Below are positions 8,026 to 16,425 of a stretch of 64,000 nt of DNA, piece after piece. The notes under the pieces are model-generated. The model was not told the origin of the DNA. It did not search any database and saw only the letters and a list, made by a program, of their open reading frames with translations. The stretch's first letter is position 1. Every line of letters begins with the position of its first letter. The stretch lies in contig NZ_JADBEK010000001.1 of assembly GCF_014873145.1 (NCBI RefSeq), forward strand, positions 7,254,001 to 7,318,000, written 5' to 3'. The translations under genes and the position numbers were made by a program. Source of the DNA: Nonomuraea angiospora (lineage in GTDB: Bacteria > Actinomycetota > Actinomycetes > Streptosporangiales > Streptosporangiaceae).

Positions 8026-9402
8026 TCAGCGGGCGAGGACGCGGGCCAGGGCGTGCAGGGTCTCCACGGGCGTGCCGGGCGGCGGGGAGACGCGGAGCAC
8101 GGGTTCGCGCAGGTCCAGCGGTGCGCGGGCGGTCGGTACGACGCTGACCAGCAGCGACGCCTCGGCGGCCCGGACGGCGGCGCTCTGCGCGCTGTCTCCC
8201 GGCGGTGGCCGGAGCGTGACCAGGGCGGACGGCTCGTCGAGCGGCTCGACCACGCGCCACCCGCCGGCCCCGTCGAGCACGCCGCGCGCCGTGCGGCCGA
8301 GGCCGGCCAGGTGCGCGTGGACCGCGAACGGTCCGAGCTCGTGATGCTCCAGCACGGCCACCCCGAGCCCGACCCGCGCCGCGACCGCCGCCTCCGAGCT
8401 CTCGTACCGCACCACGCCGGGCAACGGCACCGGGCCGTCACGCTCGGGGCCCTCGTACCGTGCCACCGGGCCGTCGCCTTCAGTAGTCCACTGGTGGCCG
8501 CCCAGGGTGGGGACCGCGGCGTCCATGGCCGGCGTGAGCCCGGGGACGATCAGGAAGCCGACACCGCGCGGACCGGCCAGCCACTTGCGCGAGGTCCCCA
8601 CGTACGCGCTCGCCCCCGCCCCCCGTACCTCGACCTGCCCGAGCGACTGGCAGACGTCGAGCACGAACGGCACCCCCGCCGCGCGGCACAGCGCCCCGAT
8701 CTCCTCGGCGGGCTGGACGACGCCGCGGTGGGAGGCCACGTGGGAGACGATCACCAGGTCGAGCCGGGCCGCCAGCAGGGCCCGCAGCCGTTCGAGGTCG
8801 AGGCGGGCGTCGCCGTCCACCGGGAGCTCGACCGGCTGCCAGCCCCGCTGGGCGGCCAGGCGGTGCAGCAGCATCAGCGTGCCGCCGTACTCGGTGCGCG
8901 CGTGACCGACGCGGCTGCCCGGCGGGAGCCGCCAGCCGCCCAGGAGGGCCGCCATCGCCGCCGTCCCGCTCTCCAGGAACGCCACGTCCGCCGGGCCGCC
9001 CCCGACCAACCCGGCCAGGGCCGATCTGGCCGGGGTGAGGTCGGGGACGGCCGCGTAGCCGCCGCGTTCCCGTTCGAGCCGCAGATGGGCCACGACCGCG
9101 TCGAGCACCCGGTCGCTGGGCACGTTGCAACCGGCCGCGTCGAGATGTCCGGGCGGCACGACGCCGCGCGCCGCCCGCCACAGCTCACCGGCCCGCGCCG
9201 CCCATCCGACCCGATCGGCCGGCCCGCCTGGCGCGTCCGGCCCGACTCCGGCCGGCCCGCCTGGCGCGTCCGGCCCGACTCCGGCCGGCCCGCCTGGCGC
9301 GTCCGGCCCGACTCCGGCCGGCCCGCCCGATCCGACTCCGGCGGCCGGCGCGTCCTGCCCGGCCCCGGCGGGCGGCGCCGCCTGCCCCGTTCCGGGGATC
9401 AT
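8026..9402 (-). CDS. egtE: Ergothioneine biosynthesis PLP-dependent enzyme EgtE
   Basis: A 458-residue class V aminotransferase-fold enzyme that cleaves the hercynylcysteine sulfoxide C-S bond to give ergothioneine. The PLP lysine is in YVGTSRKWLAGPRG. Homology starts near residue 65 (WAARAGELWRAARG). The first 60 residues are a low-complexity Gly/Pro/Ala extension with three 11-residue repeats of the type GPDAPGGPAGV, unusual for EgtE. The ATG at 9402 overlaps the egtD stop as ATGA, which supports translational coupling and therefore this early start. It is the last gene of the egtABCDE operon. Confidence 0.93.
   Translation of the reverse strand: MIPGTGQAAPPAGAGQDAPAAGVGSGGPAGVGPDAPGGPAGVGPDAPGGPAGVGPDAPGGPADRVGWAARAGELWRAARGVVPPGHLDAAGCNVPSDRVLDAVVAHLRLERERGGYAAVPDLTPARSALAGLVGGGPADVAFLESGTAAMAALLGGWRLPPGSRVGHARTEYGGTLMLLHRLAAQRGWQPVELPVDGDARLDLERLRALLAARLDLVIVSHVASHRGVVQPAEEIGALCRAAGVPFVLDVCQSLGQVEVRGAGASAYVGTSRKWLAGPRGVGFLIVPGLTPAMDAAVPTLGGHQWTTEGDGPVARYEGPERDGPVPLPGVVRYESSEAAVAARVGLGVAVLEHHELGPFAVHAHLAGLGRTARGVLDGAGGWRVVEPLDEPSALVTLRPPPGDSAQSAAVRAAEASLLVSVVPTARAPLDLREPVLRVSPPPGTPVETLHALARVLAR
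9221..9319. repeat. 33-bp tandem repeat x 3 in the 5' part of egtE
   Basis: Three near-identical 33-bp copies (9221-9253, 9254-9286, 9287-9319) encode three 11-residue Gly/Pro repeats in the N-terminal extension of EgtE. The period is a whole number of codons, so copy number can change without breaking the frame. Confidence 0.92.
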
Positions 9403-10379
9403 GCCTCGGCCAGGATCAGGGTGAAGTCACCGTCCGGGTCGGTGTAACCGCGGCGCACCAGGAAGCCCGCCGCGGCCAGCTCGGCCCGCAGCCCCTCCGG
9501 CCGGAACTTGGCGCTGATCTCGGTACGCACCTCCTCCCCCGCGGCGAAGTCCACCTCGATCCCGAGCTGCGCGACCCGCACCCGCAGGTCCCGGACGGCC
9601 CGCAGCCGCATCTCGATCCATTCGTGCCGATCGTCGTAGAGCGCCACGTGCTCGAACGCCTCCGGCTCGAAGTCGGCCCGCAGCTCCCGGTTGATCACGT
9701 GGAGCACGTTGCGGTTGAAGGCGGCCGTCACCCCGGCCGCGTCGTCGTAGGCGGCCACCAGCCGCTCGGTGTCCTTCACCAGATCGGCCCCGAGCAGGAA
9801 CGTGTCCCCCCGCCGGAGCGTGGCCCGCACCTCCTTCAGGAACGCCCTGCGGGCGACGGGTTCGAGGTTGCCGATCGTGCCGCCGAGAAAGGCCACCATC
9901 CGCCGCCCGGTACGCGGCAGCAGCCCCAGGTGGCGCTCGAAGTCGGCGCACACCGCCCGCACCTCGAGCCCGGGGAAGCGCCCGGCGACCCGGCGCGCCG
10001 CCGCTTCGAGGGTGACGGCGTCCACGTCCACCGGCGTGTACGCGCGCAGCGTGCCCGCCGCGGAGAGCGCCTCCAGCAGCAGCTCCGTCTTCTCGCTGGT
10101 GCCGGACCCCAGCTCGACCAGCGTGTCCGCGCGGGAGGCGGCGGCCAGGTCGGCGGCCCGGGACCGCAGGATCGCCAGCTCGCGCCGGGTCGGGTAGTAC
10201 TCGGGCAGCCGGGTGATGCGGGAGAACAGCTCGCTGCCCGCCGTGTCGTAGAACCACTTGGGCGGCAGCCACTTGGGCGAGGACGTCAGACCGAGCCGGA
10301 CGTCACGTTCGAGCGCCTGCCGCAGGTAGTCACGGTCGAGATGGTTGATCACATGCACGGTCGACTGGCTGACGGCCAT
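9399..10379 (-). CDS. egtD: L-histidine N-alpha-methyltransferase EgtD
   Basis: A 326-residue SAM-dependent enzyme that trimethylates histidine to hercynine, the first committed ergothioneine step. It begins MAVSQSTVHVINHLDRD, has FYDTAGSELFSRITRLPEYY (histidine-binding region), the SAM motif VELGSGTSEKTELLLEAL, and GGTIGNLEP. The ATG at 10379 has an excellent AGGAGG site; a longer in-frame form from 10418 lacks this. It lies 19 bases after egtC and overlaps egtE by four bases. Confidence 0.96.
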   Translation of the reverse strand: MAVSQSTVHVINHLDRDYLRQALERDVRLGLTSSPKWLPPKWFYDTAGSELFSRITRLPEYYPTRRELAILRSRAADLAAASRADTLVELGSGTSEKTELLLEALSAAGTLRAYTPVDVDAVTLEAAARRVAGRFPGLEVRAVCADFERHLGLLPRTGRRMVAFLGGTIGNLEPVARRAFLKEVRATLRRGDTFLLGADLVKDTERLVAAYDDAAGVTAAFNRNVLHVINRELRADFEPEAFEHVALYDDRHEWIEMRLRAVRDLRVRVAQLGIEVDFAAGEEVRTEISAKFRPEGLRAELAAAGFLVRRGYTDPDGDFTLILAEA

Positions 10380-10398
10380 GAGGCCTCCTATGGTGAGA

Positions 10399-11118
10399 TC
10401 ACAACGGCTGCACGGCAACGCGGTCGGGGGTGACGGTCAGCAGGCTGCGCTCGGGAACGGGCTGCCAGCCCGGCAGGTCGTCGAGCGGTTCGCTGGCCAC
10501 GCGCACGCCGTCGTGGCTTCGGTGGTGAAAGAGCGTGTCGCCCCAGACGGTCGCGGCGATCGACGCGCCGTCGCAGGCGAGCAGGTTGAGGCGGGCGCCG
10601 GGGTCCTTCTTCCCGGCGTGGACGACGACTTCGGCCAGCGCCTCGCCCAGCCCCAGCCCGGCGCGCCCGCGCAGGAACACGGCGCTCGCGACCCAGGCGG
10701 CGTCGCACGCGCTCTCCGCGCGGCCGGCCAGGTCGTCGGCGAGGTCGCGCAGCGCGTCCTTGCTGACGCGCCCGTTGTGGCTGAGCAGCCACCCCTTGTC
10801 GGTGAACGGCGCGGTGGCGCTCTCCTCGATCGGCATGCCCGCGGTGGCCGAGCGCACGGCCGCGAGCAGGCAGGCGGAGCGGGCGACCTGGGCGAGCGCG
10901 GGCAGGTTGGCGTCGGACCAGATGGGCACGGTACGGCGGTAGCGCACGGGCTCGGGGCGCGTGGAGTCGTACCAGCCCATGCCGTAACCGTCGGCGTTGA
11001 TCATGCCGTGGCGCTGGTGCCGGGGCGCGTACGACTGCTTGAACAGGCCGTGCTCGGGTTCGTGGATGAGCCAGGTGAGCGGGCGGGGCTCGCCCAGCCA
11101 GGCCGCGTGCCTGCACAC
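10399..11118 (-). CDS. egtC: Gamma-glutamyl-hercynylcysteine sulfoxide hydrolase EgtC
   Basis: A 239-residue class II glutamine amidotransferase-fold enzyme. Cys2 (MCRHAAWLGEP) is the N-terminal nucleophile after removal of the initiator. In ergothioneine synthesis it removes glutamate from the gamma-glutamyl hercynylcysteine sulfoxide intermediate. Other family landmarks are NADGYGMGWYD and LLSHNGRVSKDAL. The GTG at 11118 directly abuts the egtB stop codon, so the start is fixed by both the required Cys2 and operon geometry. Confidence 0.95.
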   Translation of the reverse strand: MCRHAAWLGEPRPLTWLIHEPEHGLFKQSYAPRHQRHGMINADGYGMGWYDSTRPEPVRYRRTVPIWSDANLPALAQVARSACLLAAVRSATAGMPIEESATAPFTDKGWLLSHNGRVSKDALRDLADDLAGRAESACDAAWVASAVFLRGRAGLGLGEALAEVVVHAGKKDPGARLNLLACDGASIAATVWGDTLFHHRSHDGVRVASEPLDDLPGWQPVPERSLLTVTPDRVAVQPL

Positions 11119-12411
11119 CTAGACCAGCTCCGAACGCGCGCAGCGGAACCCGGTGAAGATCTGCCGCCTGATCGGGTAGTCCCAGTTCCTGAACGTGGTG
11201 CGGACCGCCGCCGGATCGGCCGCCCAGGAGCCGCCGCGCAGCACCCGGTATTCCTGGCCGAAGAACACCTCGCTGTACTCCTTGTAGGGAAACGCCCGGA
11301 AGCCCGGGTAGGGCTGGAACCAGGAACCGGTCCACTCCCACACGTCTCCGACCATCTGCTCGGCCCCGTACGCGCTGGCCCCGGCCGGGTAGGCGCCCAG
11401 CGGCGCGGGGTGGGCGGCGCGGTGGCCGAGGTTGGCCCTGGTGGGGTCGGGGGCCTCCTCCCCCCACGGGTAGCGGCGGGCGCGGCGGGCCCGCGGGTCC
11501 CAGCCGCAGGCCTTCTCCCACTCGGCCTCGGTGGGCAGCCGCTTGCCGGCCCAGCGGGCGTAGGCGTCGGCCTCGTACCAGCTCACGTGCTGGACGGGCT
11601 CGTCCATCGGGACCGGCTCGGTCCGGCCGAAGCGCCTGCGCCACCAGGCGTCGCCGTCCCTGACCCAGAACAGGGGGGCGACCACCCCGCTGCGCTGCCG
11701 CCACTGCCAGCCCTCGGCGGACCACCAGCGCGGGTCGTCGTAGCCGCCCTCCTCGATGAACGCCGCGTACGCGCGGTTGCCGACGGGGAGCCGGTCGATC
11801 CAGTACGCGGGCAGGTCCACCTGGTGGGCGGGGCGTTCGTTGTCGTAGGCCCAGGGGAGGGTGGCGGTGCCCATCATGAAGGAGCCCGCGGGGACGTACA
11901 CCTCCTCGGGGCCGCCGCCGCGGCCCTGGGGCAGGTCGCCCTCGCGTACCAGGCCGGGCTGCCCGGACAGCTGCAGGGTGGCGAGCATGGTCTCGTCGTG
12001 CTGGTGCTCGTGCTGGATCACCAGGCCGAACACGAAGCCGTCGCGGTGCAGCGGGTCGGCGCCCTCCAGGTCGATCGCGTCGAGGACGTCGAGCACGCGC
12101 CCGCGTACGCCCTCGATGTAGCGGCGGGCCTCGGCCGGCCCCAGGAGGGGCAGGGTGGGGCGGTCCTTGCGCGGATGTTTGAACGCGTCGTAGATGTCGT
12201 CGATCTCGGGGCGGATCGGCTCGATGCCGCCGGCCGCGCGCAGCACCCACAGCTCCTCGTAGTTGCCGACGTGCGCGAGGTCCCACACCAGCGGCGACAT
12301 CAGCGGGGAGTGCTGACGCACCAGCAGGTCGTCGTCCGCCTCGGTGTAGGCGAGCGACCGGTCGCGCACGGCGAGGAGCTCGGCCGCGATGCGTTCCTTG
12401 GAGTCGTTCAT
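11119..12411 (-). CDS. egtB: Ergothioneine sulfoxide synthase EgtB
   Basis: A 430-residue non-haem iron enzyme that joins hercynine with gamma-glutamylcysteine using O2. The N-terminal DinB-like domain gives the iron histidines: VWDLAHVGNYEE and QHEHQHDETML. The C-terminal part is an FGE-sulfatase/C-type-lectin domain (GSFMMGTATLPWAYDNERP, GGDVWEWT-like VGDVWEWTGSWF, YRVLRGGSW). The ATG at 12411 overlaps the egtA stop as ATGA. The use of gamma-glutamylcysteine as thiol donor agrees with the linked egtA and egtC. Confidence 0.96.
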   Translation of the reverse strand: MNDSKERIAAELLAVRDRSLAYTEADDDLLVRQHSPLMSPLVWDLAHVGNYEELWVLRAAGGIEPIRPEIDDIYDAFKHPRKDRPTLPLLGPAEARRYIEGVRGRVLDVLDAIDLEGADPLHRDGFVFGLVIQHEHQHDETMLATLQLSGQPGLVREGDLPQGRGGGPEEVYVPAGSFMMGTATLPWAYDNERPAHQVDLPAYWIDRLPVGNRAYAAFIEEGGYDDPRWWSAEGWQWRQRSGVVAPLFWVRDGDAWWRRRFGRTEPVPMDEPVQHVSWYEADAYARWAGKRLPTEAEWEKACGWDPRARRARRYPWGEEAPDPTRANLGHRAAHPAPLGAYPAGASAYGAEQMVGDVWEWTGSWFQPYPGFRAFPYKEYSEVFFGQEYRVLRGGSWAADPAAVRTTFRNWDYPIRRQIFTGFRCARSELV

Positions 12412-13682
12412 GGCCGTCCTTCTCCGTTCAGCCAGGCCGGGACGCGCCGTCCCGGCACCGGATCCATCAGGTCGGCCGCCGGTGAGCGGCCCGGTGTCAC
12501 GTGCCGGTCGGCGAACGCGGCCACCTCGCCGACCAGGCCGGAGTCCGCGCCGAGGCGGGGCAGCGCCTCCAGCGCGGCGCGGAAGCACGCCTCGGCGGCC
12601 CGGGCCAGGCGCGGCTCGCTCAGCCCGCACCGCGCCGCTTCCCGCCACAGCTCACGGCTCGGCGTCCGGCCGGGCCCCAGGTACGGCTCCACGGCGGCCA
12701 GCGCGGCGTCGGCGGCCCGGTCGTCGGCGACGAGGGCGTGGGTCACCGCCACGCACACCGGCCAGGCCGCCGGGTGCTGGGCGTCGAGGTAGCGGATCTC
12801 CAGCCAGCCCCTGGGCCGCACCGGGGGGAAGACCGTCGTGGCGTGATAGGCCAGGTCGTCGGCGGTGGGGCGGCGCTCGCCCGCGCCGTTCAGCCAGTCG
12901 CGGAACGTCGAGCCGTCGCGGACCGGGCGGCAGCGCTCGCCGTCCTCGCGCACCAGCATGAGCCGGGCGTCCAGCAGGTAGTCGGCCCAATCCGCGGCAG
13001 GGTCGGCGGCGGGGCGGCCCGGGGCGGGCACGGGCGCGGTCCGGGTGCGGTCGAGGCGGTCCCAGACGGCCTGGCGGCCCGACATCCAGCCGCACGGCCG
13101 GCCGCCGCTGAGCGGCGAGTTGGCGAAGGCCGCCATCAGCACGGGGCCGAGCGCGTGCGCCCGCTCCCAGCGGGCCTGCGGCCGCTCCCCCAGGTCCAGG
13201 TTGACCTGGACGGAGGCGGTCGAGCACATCATCAGCGCCCCGTACGGCTCGCCGAGGAACTCGGCCATGGCGTCGTACCTGGGCAGGCGGAGCTGGCGGC
13301 GGGCCGGGCGCACCGGGTCGAGGCCCACCCCGGCCAGCACCAGCCCCGCCGGGCGCAGGGCGGCGCGCACGGCGGAGACGTCGGCGGCCAGGCGGTCCAG
13401 CGCGTCCCGCAGCGGGGCCGCGGGGCCGGAGAGCTCGAGCTGCCCGCCCGGCTCGAACGTCACCCGGCTGCCGCCCGGCAGCGCCGGGACCGCCCGCTCG
13501 ACCTCGGCCATCGGCACCTGCGCGGCCGCCGCCGCGCGGTCGAAGACCAGGAACTCCAGCTCGACGCCCACCCGCTCCCCGGCGTCCGGACCCTGCGCGG
13601 CCGGCTGGAAGCATCGGCGCGCGAAATCCGCCACCTCGGAGGCGTCCCGCAGCGGCGTGCTCTCGGACGTCAGCCCGATCAT
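12408..13682 (-). CDS. egtA: Glutamate-cysteine ligase EgtA
   Basis: A 424-residue GCS2/EgtA-type ligase that makes gamma-glutamylcysteine from glutamate, cysteine and ATP for EgtB. The N-terminal block GERVGVELEFLVFD is the nucleotide/glutamate-binding motif of the superfamily; STASVQVNLDLG and FANSPLSGG are further conserved stretches. The ATG at 13682 has AAGGGGA upstream; an in-frame GTG eight codons earlier (13706) is less likely. It is the first gene of the egtABCDE operon, and the promoter should lie between 13683 and 13787, shared with the divergent zinc-finger gene. Confidence 0.95.
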   Translation of the reverse strand: MIGLTSESTPLRDASEVADFARRCFQPAAQGPDAGERVGVELEFLVFDRAAAAAQVPMAEVERAVPALPGGSRVTFEPGGQLELSGPAAPLRDALDRLAADVSAVRAALRPAGLVLAGVGLDPVRPARRQLRLPRYDAMAEFLGEPYGALMMCSTASVQVNLDLGERPQARWERAHALGPVLMAAFANSPLSGGRPCGWMSGRQAVWDRLDRTRTAPVPAPGRPAADPAADWADYLLDARLMLVREDGERCRPVRDGSTFRDWLNGAGERRPTADDLAYHATTVFPPVRPRGWLEIRYLDAQHPAAWPVCVAVTHALVADDRAADAALAAVEPYLGPGRTPSRELWREAARCGLSEPRLARAAEACFRAALEALPRLGADSGLVGEVAAFADRHVTPGRSPAADLMDPVPGRRVPAWLNGEGRP

Positions 13683-13787
13683 CGTCGTCCCCTTCGCGTG
13701 GCGCACAGGTCTACAGACCCGCGAGGCGCGCGAACGTTACAGGCGGATTTTCGTGTAACGGATGGGGCGTGACCGGCACTAGGTCAC

Positions 13788-14039
13788 ATGGAGCGGGCAG
13801 CGGACGGCCTCGGGTGCGACGACGTGCTGGGGCTGCTCACGGACTATCTGGAGGCCGCGCTCCCGGCGGGGCGACGGCGGCTGGTCGCGGACCATCTGGG
13901 CGCCTGCCCCGCGTGTTGGGAGCGGCTGGCGCAGCTGATCGCGACGATCGCGGCGCTCGGCTGCCTGCGCGACGACGTCATGCCGGCGCCGGTGCTCGCC
14001 GCGCTGCGGGCGAGCTTCCGCACGGGCCCCAGCTCATGA
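13788..14039 (+). CDS. Small zinc-finger (zf-HC2) anti-sigma-like protein without a linked sigma factor
   Basis: An 83-residue soluble protein matching the short zf-HC2 family: CDDVLGLLTDYLEAALPAG, then the H-x3-C-x2-C motif DHLGACPACW and a C-terminal helix. It is clearly related to the 79-residue protein encoded on the opposite strand at 14106-14345 (shared pattern DYLE-AL, HL-C-C, ATI-ALG). Zinc-finger proteins of this kind usually bind ECF sigma factors in a redox-sensitive way. No sigma gene is on this strand; the ECF gene at 14425 is the nearest candidate partner. Confidence 0.75.
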   Translation: MERAADGLGCDDVLGLLTDYLEAALPAGRRRLVADHLGACPACWERLAQLIATIAALGCLRDDVMPAPVLAALRASFRTGPSS

Positions 14040-14074
14040 CGCGGCCCGCCCCGCGGCCCACGGTGGGGCCCACG

Positions 14075-14110
14075 ACGCGGCCCACCACGCGGCCCACAAC
14101 GCGGCTCATA
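14075..14110. repeat. 12-bp tandem repeat x 3 between convergent zinc-finger genes
   Basis: Three units of the type ACGCGGCCCACA (14075, 14087, 14099). The last unit contains the stop codon of the minus-strand anti-sigma gene (14106-14108). The surrounding 14040-14074 is an impure extension of the same GCGGCCCAC motif. Confidence 0.8.
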
Positions 14111-14345
14111 ACCGGCGACGCTCGCGGAAGGCGGACATGAGCCGGTCGCGCATGTCGGCGGGCAGCTTCTCCGGGGGCGGGTCGCCGAGGGCGCCGATGG
14201 TCGCCCGGAACTGCTCGACGTAGCGCTCGCACCCCTCGCAGCAGGCCAGATGCGCCCGCACGCCGTCGCGGGCCGGCCGGTCGAGGGCGTCCTCAAGGTA
14301 GGCGGTGATGAGCCCCGCCAGCTCGTCGCAGGTGAACCGCTTCAC
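14106..14345 (-). CDS. Zinc-finger (zf-HC2) anti-sigma factor, partner of the adjacent ECF sigma factor
   Basis: A 79-residue cytoplasmic protein, MKRFTCDELAGLITAYLEDA, with the zinc motif AHLACCEGCERY and a basic C-terminus (FRERRRL). It lies 79 bases downstream of the ECF sigma gene on the same strand, the standard sigma/anti-sigma arrangement. Zinc-binding anti-sigma factors of this form respond to thiol oxidation or other cues by releasing their sigma factor; which cue applies here is unknown. It starts with GTG at 14345. Confidence 0.85.
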   Translation of the reverse strand: MKRFTCDELAGLITAYLEDALDRPARDGVRAHLACCEGCERYVEQFRATIGALGDPPPEKLPADMRDRLMSAFRERRRL

Positions 14346-14424
14346 GACGTCGACCGCCCTTGCCTCTGGATATGAACCGTTTCACTTATTGTCGCCGCTT
14401 CGCCGCCCAGGAGAAGCCCACCGG

Positions 14425-15099
14425 CTACTCCGGCTGCTTCACGGACTCGAAATAGTCGGCGAGCCAGCCGCGCACGGCCATGCGGGCGCGATGCAGCAGC
14501 ACCCGCTGGTTGGCCTCGGAGATCTCCAGGATCTCGCACACCTCGTCGGACGTGCACCCTTCGACGTCCCGCAAGGTGATCACGATCCGCTGCCGGGGAG
14601 GCAGCCGCGCCAGCCCCTCGGCGATCAGCCCGCGCACCTCCGAGGCGAGCGCCTCGCTCTCCGGCGTCGGCCAGGCCGCGGGCAGCTCCTTCCAGCCGCC
14701 CGGCAGCACCGCGTCGAAGCCCTGGTCCGCCACCGAGACGCCGTCGTGCTCGAAGGAGCTCCACGGCAGCGTGCGGCTCTCGCGGGCGCCGCGCTTCTTC
14801 GCGGTGTTGATCAGGATGCGGTAGACCCACGTCTTGACCGACGACCGGCTCTGGAACGCGTCGATCCCGCCGATCACCGCCAGCCACGTGTCCTGGACGA
14901 CCTCCTCCGCGGAGTGATCGGTGGACACGTAGGACCTGGCCACCCGCAACATGCCCCCGGACCAGGTGTCGAGCAGCGCCGCGAACATCGCCTCGTCCCC
15001 GGCGCGCAGGGCCGTGACGACGACGTCATCCGGAGGCAGCTCACCGCCCGCGAGAGACCCCACGATCGCTTCCCTCCGCTCGAACGCTGAGACATCCAC
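14425..15099 (-). CDS. ECF-type RNA polymerase sigma factor
   Basis: A 224-residue sigma-70 family ECF factor. Region 2 is MLRVARSYVSTDHSAEEVVQ with DTWLAVIGGIDAFQ and VKTWVYRILINTAKKRG; region 4 is LPPRQRIVITLRDVEGCTSD then ISEANQRVLLHRARMAVRG. It is followed by a zf-HC2 anti-sigma gene on the same strand. The linker between regions 2 and 4 is longer than usual (about 45 residues). The start is a GTG at 15099 with a weak ribosome site, so the exact N-terminus is uncertain. Confidence 0.93.
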   Translation of the reverse strand: MDVSAFERREAIVGSLAGGELPPDDVVVTALRAGDEAMFAALLDTWSGGMLRVARSYVSTDHSAEEVVQDTWLAVIGGIDAFQSRSSVKTWVYRILINTAKKRGARESRTLPWSSFEHDGVSVADQGFDAVLPGGWKELPAAWPTPESEALASEVRGLIAEGLARLPPRQRIVITLRDVEGCTSDEVCEILEISEANQRVLLHRARMAVRGWLADYFESVKQPE

Positions 15100-15630
15100 G
15101 GCGTCCGGACCGATCGCCGGCCCTAGCCCGGGACGTACCGCCCCACGCTAATCCTTCCCACTGACGTTCTTCCGTCTCGGCGAAATGCCACAAGATGCGT
15201 ATTTTTCGGATAAACAGGTCAGAAGCTAGCCAAAGCCGCAGTTCACGACGTTACGCCGCCCGCCCCGGGCCCGCGATCCCGTGCCCTCAGGACCAGACTC
15301 CCAAGGTTCCGGACATGCCCGGCGCCATGTTCTGGCGGAGTCCCGTTCTCGCGGCGATAGTCGCCTCATGTCTGATTTCTCCTTCGACCGCGGTGTCCAT
15401 CTCGCCGTCCAGGGGGCCTGGGCATGTTGATGCCGGCCTGAACCGTACGGCTCCGGCGGTCGCGGAGGCGGCCGCCGGAGGAGGCATGACGCCCGCGCTG
15501 GGCCACGGGTTCACTTGCGGTTGATCAAAAAAGCTTGAGCGTCGCCTTCCGGGGTGGCTCGCGTCGCAATCCCCCTCCCCTAATTACTTTCTGTCGTGGC
15601 ATACATCTGTCTGTAACCGAGGGGGACTTC
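15100..15630. other. 531-base stretch without a convincing gene
   Basis: This region separates the ECF sigma gene from the exported-protein pair. It holds the upstream region of the sigma gene and, near 15600-15630, the promoter and AGGGGG ribosome site of the first small secreted protein. A weak candidate ORF at 15327-15524 (+) would begin MFWRSPVLAAIVASCLIS, which looks like a short signal sequence, but it has no good ribosome site and I do not call it. No strong inverted repeat was seen. Confidence 0.5.
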
Positions 15631-16020
15631 ATGCTCCGTCGTATCCTGGCGGGCGGGCTCGCTCTGACCGCCACCGGTCTCGTCCTGGCCACCGGCCCCG
15701 CCGTGTACGCCGACGAACTCAAGGCCCCGTACGCGCGGGCCGGCGCGGTCGTCGACGCGGACGGCAGGCTCAACCTGGGCAAGAACATCGTCGCGACCTG
15801 GCGGGCGGCCACCGGCAAATACTGCGTGCAGGTCGACCAAGACGTCGACGTGACCGAGGCAGTCATCCAGATCACCGCGCGCCACGCGCTGCGACTGCCG
15901 CACATCGCCTTCAGGAACCCCTCGGCGACCTGCCACCGGGACAACACCATCACGGTCAACGTCTTCAACCCCCACACGGCGCGGCTCGCCGACTCCGGTT
16001 TCGACCTCTCCATCTCCTGA
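15631..16020 (+). CDS. Small secreted protein, paralogue of the next gene
   Basis: A 129-residue protein with a signal peptide (MLRRILAGGLALTATGLVLA, cleavage near VYA-DEL) and a mature part of about 100 residues with two cysteines, likely one disulfide. Core motif: YARAGAVVDADGRL, then GKYCVQVDQDVDVTE. The ATG at 15631 has AGGGGG upstream; the frame is open earlier but only the signal peptide start makes sense. It shares its whole mature domain with the protein at 16042, 21 bases downstream, so the two are a tandem duplication in one operon. I do not recognise a characterised family; the G-x-Y-C-V-x-V core resembles small all-beta modules in actinobacterial secreted proteins. Confidence 0.85.
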   Translation: MLRRILAGGLALTATGLVLATGPAVYADELKAPYARAGAVVDADGRLNLGKNIVATWRAATGKYCVQVDQDVDVTEAVIQITARHALRLPHIAFRNPSATCHRDNTITVNVFNPHTARLADSGFDLSIS

Positions 16021-16041
16021 TCTGGCCCGAAGGGACAACCA

Positions 16042-16425
16042 ATGAAGAACATCAGGCGCATAGCCGCAGGGGTGCTCGCCGCAGTCGCCGTCCTGACACC
16101 GGTCGCCGCCTACGCGGACACGCCGTACGCCCAGGCGTCGGCCGAGGTGGACCAGGACGGCTCCCTGATCCAGGGCAGCCACATCACCGACGTCTGGCAC
16201 CCGTACCGGGGCGTCTACTGCGTGACCGTCGATGAGAGCGTCGACCTCACCGGCCCGGTGGCGATCCACGCCACGCCCATCGGCGAATACTCCGCTCCGC
16301 GCGCGCTGTCCGTCGAGCTCAACCCGCAGGCGTGCGGCGAGCAGCGGCTGGACACCATCGCCGTCTACAGCCAGGTCTCCTTCAGGGTCCGGGCCGACGC
16401 GGCGTTCTACCTGACCGTCTCCTGA
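16042..16425 (+). CDS. Small secreted protein, paralogue of the previous gene
   Basis: A 127-residue exported protein: MKNIRRIAAGVLAAVAVLTP is the signal peptide, with cleavage near AYA-DTP. The mature domain repeats the pattern of its neighbour: PYAQASAEVDQDGSL, then GVYCVTVDESVDLTGP, a second cysteine (NPQACGEQ), and a final hydrophobic strand (FYLTVS). The two differ strongly outside this core, so the duplication is old. Twenty-one bases separate it from the upstream gene; a ribosome site (AAGGGA) lies just before the ATG. Function unknown; extracellular binding or structural roles are possible. Confidence 0.85.
   Translation: MKNIRRIAAGVLAAVAVLTPVAAYADTPYAQASAEVDQDGSLIQGSHITDVWHPYRGVYCVTVDESVDLTGPVAIHATPIGEYSAPRALSVELNPQACGEQRLDTIAVYSQVSFRVRADAAFYLTVS

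Noticed and set aside
14333..14385. Near-repeat of tgaaccg-ttcac at 14333 and 14373 as an operator pair
   Set aside because: One copy is the first codons of the anti-sigma gene; similarity may be chance and the pair is not clearly palindromic.
15327..15524. 65-codon plus-strand frame with a signal-like start
   Set aside because: Hydrophobic start looks like a leader, but there is no ribosome site and codon use is unconvincing.
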